From positions 2,864,754 through 2,928,753 of the forward strand of contig KB722736.1 in NCBI GenBank assembly GCA_000349905.1: a stretch of DNA of 64,000 nt, written 5' to 3'. The translations under genes were made by a program, and so were the position numbers. Source of the stretch: Volvariella volvacea V23. Taxonomy: Eukaryota > Basidiomycota > Agaricomycetes > Agaricales > Pluteaceae. Under the pieces are notes generated by a model that was not told the DNA's origin, ran no database searches, and saw nothing but the letters and a program-made list of their open reading frames with translations. Within the stretch, counting starts at the first letter, position 1. Each line of letters begins with the position of its first letter. Shown piece by piece: positions 58,271 through 64,000 of the stretch.

Positions 58271-59238
58271 TTATGATGACAGCGCGTTGCATTGCTCCGA
58301 ATTCCATTCCACGAATTGACCACTCATGCTTTTGGGTGCCCGCAATGACAGTGCCGCGATCACCTTGCCGACATCCTCTGGTTTGACCAAGTTACCAGAC
58401 GCATGAGTATTGACGAAGAACTGATAGCGCTCCTCTGTCATATACTGTTCACCTGTTTCGCGTAGGCGTCGTTGCATCTATTGGGAAATTAGTCGTCGGA
58501 TGACATTACGACAACCATTGTCCTTACATCGGTGTCTACCATCCCAGGCCGTAGGGCAACAGATATGACGTCAGGTTCTTCAAATGCTAACGTTCTGTGG
58601 GGTGTGAGTGAATGGAGAGGATGACGTGAAGGCGGCAGACCTGCTGAGGCTATTCATTGCAGCCTTGCTGGCATTGTAGGGTCCCCACCCAGCAACACCC
58701 TTAACTGCAGCCCCTGAGCTAATGAAAACGACTCTGCCCCCTAATTCACTCCGGCGCAGCGCGGGCAGGGCTGCCTTGACAGCCACAACAAGCGAAAAAA
58801 AGTTGACGTCGAAATGGTGTTTCCAGGCTGCAAGAGGTGTGCCATCGCCCACACGGCAGAGAGGATCCAAAGTCCCTGCGTTCAGGACAAGGCCGTCAAT
58901 GTGATGATGCTCCTCCTCCGCCCTCGCAATTGCTTCGGTCAAAGAGAGTTCGTCCGCTCTTGCAGGCATCAGAAGTGTAGTTCGATGTTGACGATGGGGA
59001 CACTCACATGTCGCACTCTAAGATCGACAAGGCATGTGAAGCCAAAGATTCTAGCTCAGGCGTTTTCGTTCTGGAGATGGTGACGACATTGGCGTCAAAG
59101 GCATTCAGCAGGTGTCTAGTCACTTCCAGGCCAATTCCTCTAGCAAAGTGTGGTTGATTTTCACAACCCCAAGTATGATTGCGATGGTATATACCTTGAA
59201 GCGCCTGTAACAACAACAACAGGCTTTCGAGGCGCCAT
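58271..59238 (-). CDS. Short-chain dehydrogenase/reductase
   Basis: Classical NAD(P)-dependent SDR; substrate unknown, pattern closest to the yeast Irc24/sepiapterin-reductase-like group (inference). The start at 59238-59236 gives MAPRKPVVVVTGASR, spliced to GIGLEVTRHLLNAFDANVVT, completing TGxxxGIG. Further exons give IDGLVLNAGTLDPLC (NAG), HFDVNFFSLVVAVKAALPAL, GRVVFISSGAAVKGVAGWGP + YNASKAAMNSLSRT (catalytic Ser, Tyr-x3-Lys), and VALRPGMVDTDMQRRLRETG. The C-terminus is ALSLRAPKSMSGQFVEWNSE, stop 58273-58271. About four introns; about 250 residues. It has a 108 bp divergent promoter with the gene to its right. Confidence 0.87.
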
Positions 59239-59346
59239 GAGATGAGTAGCTGCTGGCCCGAGATTATCGCGAGCCCAGATTAGATCCCACACAAATACAC
59301 ACAGCGGATTGCGTCATACCTTGGCACCTTCAGCTCCGCATCCACC

Positions 59347-60917
59347 ATGGAGTACAGACCACGCTATCCACAGCCCTTCACGCTCGCAGATGCCGTCCAA
59401 CTCGACGTCTCCACAATCACTCAGGGTGCGCTAAGCCTATTCCAGCGATGGCCCAACAACCGCTCACCGTTTCTTGCAGAGATTGCACGGCTGCAGGATT
59501 CAATTCGAAGGCTCAAGGAGACGCAGACAGCCCTCCAAGAAATTGCATCGTCAACTCCGTCCGGAGAAGTCGTGGATCCCGAATATGAACGTGCAATCGA
59601 GGAGAACCGTGTTGTAATGTAATATCTGCTTCAACTTAACCTATCCTGGGTGTTCGTTGACTTTTTAATAGCGGTTCGCAGGAAGAAAGAATCAGCATAT
59701 TGCAAATGGCTCTCTCAGAAAAGGGCATATCACCGGAGCACCACGAACTCCCTTCGGCACAGCACCCTTCTCGCGTCACAAATCAAAGCCCGTCAGGGAA
59801 TACGAGGGTTATCCACACAGAAGCATCAGGCTCTGCTGTAGTTACAGACGGAGGTGTCTACTTGTAACGGTTTCTCTACCAAGTTGTGGAATCATATGAT
59901 CGCTTCTATTTTCTTGCCTTAGGGATCCGAAAAATAAGTATAGGTGAGTGCTGATGTCTGTCCACCTGGCTATACGACCTGCAAGCTTCCGCTCATCTTC
60001 ATGTCTCCCGAGTGGGTGTCCTAGACACAGCATCAGTTCCTGCTAACTTTTGCACACAGTATTGATATCGTGATTGAGGCAGTCCGTGCAGCACTAATGA
60101 TTCAGCGCGAAGATTCCACTCCCGAGCTCGTGGGGCGTGCCAACGAAGAGATTGTGCAAGTGGGTACGCTTTTGCTGCCACTTGAGCACTCAATCATCAT
60201 GCAACACTGCTAGGCAATTCAACAACTATCGAACATCCCTGAAATGGATTGTCAATTCGAACAAAAGGTCTACGATTCGTTACAATACTATATACATGAG
60301 TTATCCTTCTGGATCCACATGTCGGTTAGAAGACCTTTAAAGACGAGAAGGAATGCCCACCAATCACGCAATGTCATCGAAAATAGCAGGCCATCTACAA
60401 CACAAGAACAACTGATTGCCAGAGTGCTTCACTTGGACACCCGCATTGAAAATGATCTTGGGCGAATCCGTCCACTCAATCTGTCCCACGTCCCACATGC
60501 TATCAGCCACTCATTGCTCAATAGCTCGTCAGAGAATGCAAGAATAAGGGCAAAGGTGAGTGTGATCTAAAGGCTGCAAAAGACTAGTTACTGAGTGCTA
60601 CACAGCTACTGGAACAAATACATAGGCATCGAGAATCCCGATCTGACTCTCAAAGACCGAACACCACAAGCCTTTTTAATACAATCTCTCACATTAAACA
60701 ACCAGTGATCACACTGGATTCTTCACTCCTTGCTGTTAAGAATTCAGCTTCTCAATTAGTTCATTCACGCCTCAACCTCTTGTTCAATTCATTCCTTGCA
60801 GAGTTGAATTGCGAGATGGATGCCCATTGGAAAGCATCCGCTGAGCAAATGCATTATCGTTTGGAGCCAATCGATATCCTGCTCTCTGCACTATCCGGCA
60901 CTGCGATAAGCCCATAG
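59347..60917 (+). CDS. Hypothetical protein with N-terminal coiled coil
   Basis: Not recognised. The start at 59347 gives MEYRPRYPQPFTLADAVQLD, then a coiled-coil-like helix (EIARLQDSIRRLKETQTALQ). Splicing continues SQEERISILQMALSEKGISP. Later exons give IDIVIEAVRAALMIQREDST, VYDSLQYYIHELSFWIHMSV, ATTQEQ-like TTQEQLIARVLHLDTRIEND and HIKQPVITLDSSLLAVKNSA, ending EPIDILLSALSGTAISP, stop 60915-60917. Exons are separated by good GT-AG sites (for example after VVI at 59620 and near 60555). Roughly 400 residues, mostly helical. No membrane segment or catalytic motif seen. Support is splice logic and a long consistent frame. Confidence 0.6.
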
Positions 60918-60973
60918 GTTCCACCAGTACGATATATTACAGATAAACAAGTCGAGACTTGGAACTATTATAG

Positions 60974-61487
60974 TCATACATCGAGGCGTGCGTTGGATTG
61001 TTCTTGTAGAATACTATTGTCCACGAGTATCGCGGTATTACCTGTAGGCGTCTTGGCATCCAATCTGCGCGACGATGGGGGTACCCAGTAATTTTCACGT
61101 AGTATGGAATCGCAGTTGCGAGCTCCTGCCACAGGAAGAGTAGAAGGGTAAAAAGAGTGAGGTGCTCCAATGAAGGCGAGCAATGTAAGTGTGACCACAA
61201 TTGTGGATGGTGCCCACGAGCTTATGGACACATAGAACTGAAGGAAAGGGGTAGGAATACTAAACTGGTATTGGGGCAACAATATGGAGTTCAGGTGGGG
61301 TGAACCTTGTCATGAGGGAGATGCATGCACGTAAAAAAAGGGAAAAAGAGAGCAGGTGGAGAAACTGAAGCACGGAAATGATAACTAGAAATGCGTCTAA
61401 GTCCAGAGGGTCCAGCAAGCGAGACAAGTAAATAATTATCGTGACGGTCGAGCATGCTATGGGGTTAGATCCAGGAAGAGGCAGCAA
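60974..61487 (-). CDS. Possible small membrane protein
   Basis: Low-confidence two-exon model. Exon 1 from 61487 encodes a hydrophobic stretch (LDAFLVIISVLQFLHLLSFS, LFLRACISLMT). A 46-nt GT-AG intron (GTTCACCC ... GTTTAG, near 61307-61262) joins it to SIPTPFLQFYVSISSW and a second hydrophobic stretch (STIVVTLTLLAFIGAPHSFY), ending LQEQSNARLDV, stop 60976-60974. About 155 residues with two likely membrane helices. An alternative reading frame for exon 1 (MLDRHDNYLLVSLAGPSG) is also open. No family recognised. Confidence 0.35.
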
Positions 61488-61597
61488 TCATAGAGGAGCA
61501 AGGAGCGTGGGTGGGTGGGGTATTAATGAGCGGCAGCTGATCATAATATACACTGTATACAAAAAATGAACAGAAAAGAGGTTCTGATCCAGGAGAC

Positions 61598-64000
61598 TTA
61601 TCCGCGTTTAGAGCTGTTGGCATCCTTGATAATACCATACGCAGGCATTGCAGTCGGCAAATACCCAGCCTGAGTAGGCAAGGCCGTCCAAGGGTTAGGT
61701 GTTTGCAGGGGAGATGGCATAGTGGAACGACCTCGTGGAAGCGTACTGGTCTGGGGTCTTGACGAAGAGCCTCGACTGTGATCAATTGGTGCGCTGGATC
61801 GCCGTGAATCCCCACTATGTCGACGATGATGACTAGGACGGGACTCCGGGTGTCGATTTGAAGAAGATAACGACGACGACGACGAGTGGAACTCTGGTCT
61901 ATGGGGGGACGAGGACTGCCACTGATACGTTCCATCAACAGTGGAGTACGTGTGCGCTCTCGACCGGGACGAACCCGAACTAGAACGCCCAGGTGAGCGT
62001 TGACGGGGATATTGGTGAAGCATAAAGGGAGCAGTAGGAGGGAGGAGAGGCATGTCCATCATGTACTGCGGAACAGGGACCATAGATGGGTTACTACCCG
62101 TCCAGATTGAATGTGGTGTCATATAGTCTGTGCGGGCGGTGACAGAAGCAAATGAGTTACGTTTACTCCGGTCGCGGTGTCGGACATCTTCCGAGGAGGA
62201 TTGAGTGTAGGAAGAGTATATTGAGGTGGGCCTTGAATAACCTAGCGAAACACCACGCACGCTGGCAGGTGTGACAGGAGAATGATCCACCATACTCGAC
62301 CTCTGGGAGCTGCCCGGGGAAGAGTCGTAAGGAGAAGCAGAGTTGGGTATGTATATACTGGGTATGGACATTTCCGATCCTTCTTTTCTTGTCTCGTATG
62401 CGGGCCTTCTCGAATCGCGTGGCCTGTTACGTTCTGATTCCCACAACGAGGATGTAGAAGCTGAAGATGGTATAGGTGGAGGATTGGGATTGTGGCTATT
62501 AGCATTTATAAGTGCAGGTACGCCTCCTGCCCTCTGAGCTTCTCGCCGTAGCCTTGCAGCAACCACTTCCTCCGTGTATTGCCGTTGTCTCCTTTCCTCC
62601 TCTCTGCGTTTTCTGTCTTCCAACAATTCTTTCCTTTCCAGGTCTTGCTTTTGCGCTACCTGCAGTTGCTCCTGCCGCTTTTGCTCATGCTCTCCCCTCA
62701 ATCTCTCCACCAATTCACGTTTTTCTTGTTCTTGTTTGAGGAATTTGGCCTTTGCTTCACGTCGTTGCTTCATGCGAAGGACGTAGCCGAGGGGAATGAC
62801 ATCCTCCTTGTCATCCTCAGCGAATCGTACACCTCGTTTCATCGAGTTGGGTGGATTTGTAGTCGCTGCAGCAGGTTTAGTCGACTCCGTTGGGGGAAAA
62901 GGGTGTTCATTTCGCAAGGGAGAAGGGTTGATAGGATGCGGAGTTCCCCGGGGTGACAAGGCTTGAAGGTGTGAGTATACGTCAGTGTGTACGCAGTCGG
63001 TGGACTCACAGAGACTGGGTGCTTTCTCAATCAGATCTGGGGACTGCAGGGGTGAGGATGTGGACGAGGTAAGTGCAGTGAGTTGATCTTGCAACGAGTC
63101 TGAAAGGGCCATTGCTTCTACAGCCTCTGATACTTCAAGGGCCGCAACTGCCAACGCTGGCCCAGATACTTGTTGGTGTACAGCCTGTCCATCGACAACG
63201 ATGATGGAATCGTAACGGTCTTCAAAACATGGCCTTGCGATCCAACGTTGCAAACCAGTGCTATGTAAAGATATGTGTCCTATCTGGGAGGGTGCCATTT
63301 CATCGTGAGAGGGAAAAACTGGCTCAACAAGAGTAGGTGGTGGACGGCCTTCGAGGGGCCGTATTGAACGCATTTCCGATTGCGTCCATGTACCAACCGG
63401 AGATTCCAATCGCCGGAGGAGATGCTTTCTTTGCACATTGATGCGTAATGGTTCTGAATAAGGCAGACCGCGTGGAGGATTGCAGGACCGGGGAAAGCAG
63501 GGTTTGCCATGCCGATGAGTAAATGGCGAGGAATGCAATTGAGGCACGAGGCTGTTTCTAACTATTACCGCGAGGTATTCGGATGCGCTGACTGAATTTG
63601 TAGGTGCAGACCTTCTCGGCTGGGCCGGGGGTGTAGAGGAGTGGATGGTGGAAGAAGGGCGATTGACCGGCTGTGCAGGACTGGCATGGTGAGAGTCTTG
63701 ATTTCGAGCTTTAACTGCGCTCCGAGCAGGAGGGGAATGAAGGATGGGGGCGTTACGATGGTCATTACTCCAGTCCGGGATATTCCATTCGCCCTTCGAA
63801 TCTGGTCCGGAATGACTAGGAAGAGAGGAATCTTTCGTCTGTCGATGCAACAGCGCCTTCCATGGCCGCTTCGCCGGGGTGGAGTGTTGGGGCAGGTCTT
63901 CATCTAGCGTTTGAAGACTACCTGTGGCGGATGCGCCAGAGGACACAGATGACGGGGCAGTTGACGCACTTCCGGAACTAAGTTGTGGCGTTGATGGTGT
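61598..64000 (-). CDS. Large disordered coiled-coil protein, 5' end cut by window edge
   Basis: Function unknown. The frame is open from 64000 (no stop or ATG at the edge) to the stop at 61600-61598, giving at least 800 residues. Most is Ser/Pro/Arg-rich and disordered. One region looks conserved: MKRGVRFAEDDKEDVIPLGY, followed by VLRMKQRREAKAKFLKQEQE, a strongly charged coiled coil of about 90 residues running to RQYTEEVVAARLRREAQRAG. The tail is Ser/Arg-rich (SPGRSSSGSSRSRAHTYS) with many possible kinase sites. A 48-nt segment near 63013-62966 has splice-like ends (see findings). The true start lies beyond the right edge. Confidence 0.65.
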   Translation of the reverse strand, partial: TPSTPQLSSGSASTAPSSVSSGASATGSLQTLDEDLPQHSTPAKRPWKALLHRQTKDSSLPSHSGPDSKGEWNIPDWSNDHRNAPILHSPPARSAVKARNQDSHHASPAQPVNRPSSTIHSSTPPAQPRRSAPTNSVSASEYLAVIVRNSLVPQLHSSPFTHRHGKPCFPRSCNPPRGLPYSEPLRINVQRKHLLRRLESPVGTWTQSEMRSIRPLEGRPPPTLVEPVFPSHDEMAPSQIGHISLHSTGLQRWIARPCFEDRYDSIIVVDGQAVHQQVSGPALAVAALEVSEAVEAMALSDSLQDQLTALTSSTSSPLQSPDLIEKAPSLCESTDCVHTDVYSHLQALSPRGTPHPINPSPLRNEHPFPPTESTKPAAATTNPPNSMKRGVRFAEDDKEDVIPLGYVLRMKQRREAKAKFLKQEQEKRELVERLRGEHEQKRQEQLQVAQKQDLERKELLEDRKRREEERRQRQYTEEVVAARLRREAQRAGGVPALINANSHNPNPPPIPSSASTSSLWESERNRPRDSRRPAYETRKEGSEMSIPSIYIPNSASPYDSSPGSSQRSSMVDHSPVTPASVRGVSLGYSRPTSIYSSYTQSSSEDVRHRDRSKRNSFASVTARTDYMTPHSIWTGSNPSMVPVPQYMMDMPLLPPTAPFMLHQYPRQRSPGRSSSGSSRSRAHTYSTVDGTYQWQSSSPHRPEFHSSSSSLSSSNRHPESRPSHHRRHSGDSRRSSAPIDHSRGSSSRPQTSTLPRGRSTMPSPLQTPNPWTALPTQAGYLPTAMPAYGIIKDANSSKRG

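Noticed and set aside
63944..63946. GTG start for the long disordered protein
   Set aside because: The frame is open to the window edge without an ATG; GTG starts are not expected in fungal nuclear genes, so the real start lies outside.
1..64000. Search for CRISPR arrays, rRNA, operons or a biosynthetic gene cluster
   Set aside because: Nothing of the kind seen; the adjacent amidohydrolase and dehydrogenase at 57-59 kb are alone and do not form a cluster with a synthase or transporter.

Overview
This 64 kb window is a gene-dense piece of nuclear DNA from a filamentous basidiomycete, most likely an Agaricomycete. The evidence is many short (about 45-60 bp) GT-AG introns, compact intergenic spacers, and a gene set that reads as basidiomycete: DUF7704 membrane protein, DUF262 protein, a membrane-anchored alpha/beta hydrolase and a QDE-1-type RNA-dependent RNA polymerase remnant. 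I cannot name the species. Thirty-three protein genes and one clear multi-exon pseudogene are described. All boundaries come from reading splice sites by eye and are approximate where stated.

Layout. 1-5.5 kb: CTNNBL1 (5' part only), RBM42, RPL5 and MED17 (splicing, ribosome, Mediator). 5.7-11.7 kb: a Zn2Cys6 transcription factor, ESCRT-III VPS24 and the NAD-isocitrate dehydrogenase subunit IDH2. 12-17 kb: a long SSD1/Dis3L2-type RNB protein. 17.4-24.3 kb: a BTB protein, an RNase P/MRP zinc-ribbon subunit, a small unknown gene, VID27 and a DUF7704 membrane protein. 24.7-32.5 kb: TSC10, fluoride exporter FEX1, CK2 beta, RPL36 and a VTT/Tvp38-like protein. 32.9-39.7 kb: a Ca2+-regulated mitochondrial carrier (SAL1/SCaMC type), trifunctional HIS4 and pyruvate dehydrogenase E1 beta.

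40.2-44.3 kb is different: AT-rich, almost without CpG, and holding a degenerate cellular RNA-dependent RNA polymerase gene (RNAi/quelling type) interrupted by two LTR-like insertions, with its catalytic block missing. Several lesions can be explained by C-to-T or G-to-A transitions, so this looks like a repeat-induced or methylation-decayed island between housekeeping genes.

45.6-64 kb returns to normal composition: AP-1 sigma (APS1), glutamine synthetase, DCC1, a DUF262 (GmrSD-N-like) gene carrying a 100-N assembly gap, a conserved hypothetical, the second NAD-IDH subunit IDH1, an alpha/beta hydrolase, an ACMSD-like amidohydrolase, a short-chain dehydrogenase, two hypotheticals and a long disordered coiled-coil protein cut by the right edge.

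There are no operons; neighbours are mostly unrelated housekeeping genes. Two functional links stand out. Both subunits of the mitochondrial NAD-IDH octamer lie about 43 kb apart, and central carbon/nitrogen genes (IDH1, IDH2, PDB1, GLN1, HIS4) are frequent. I found no convincing tRNA, rRNA, CRISPR or replication origin.
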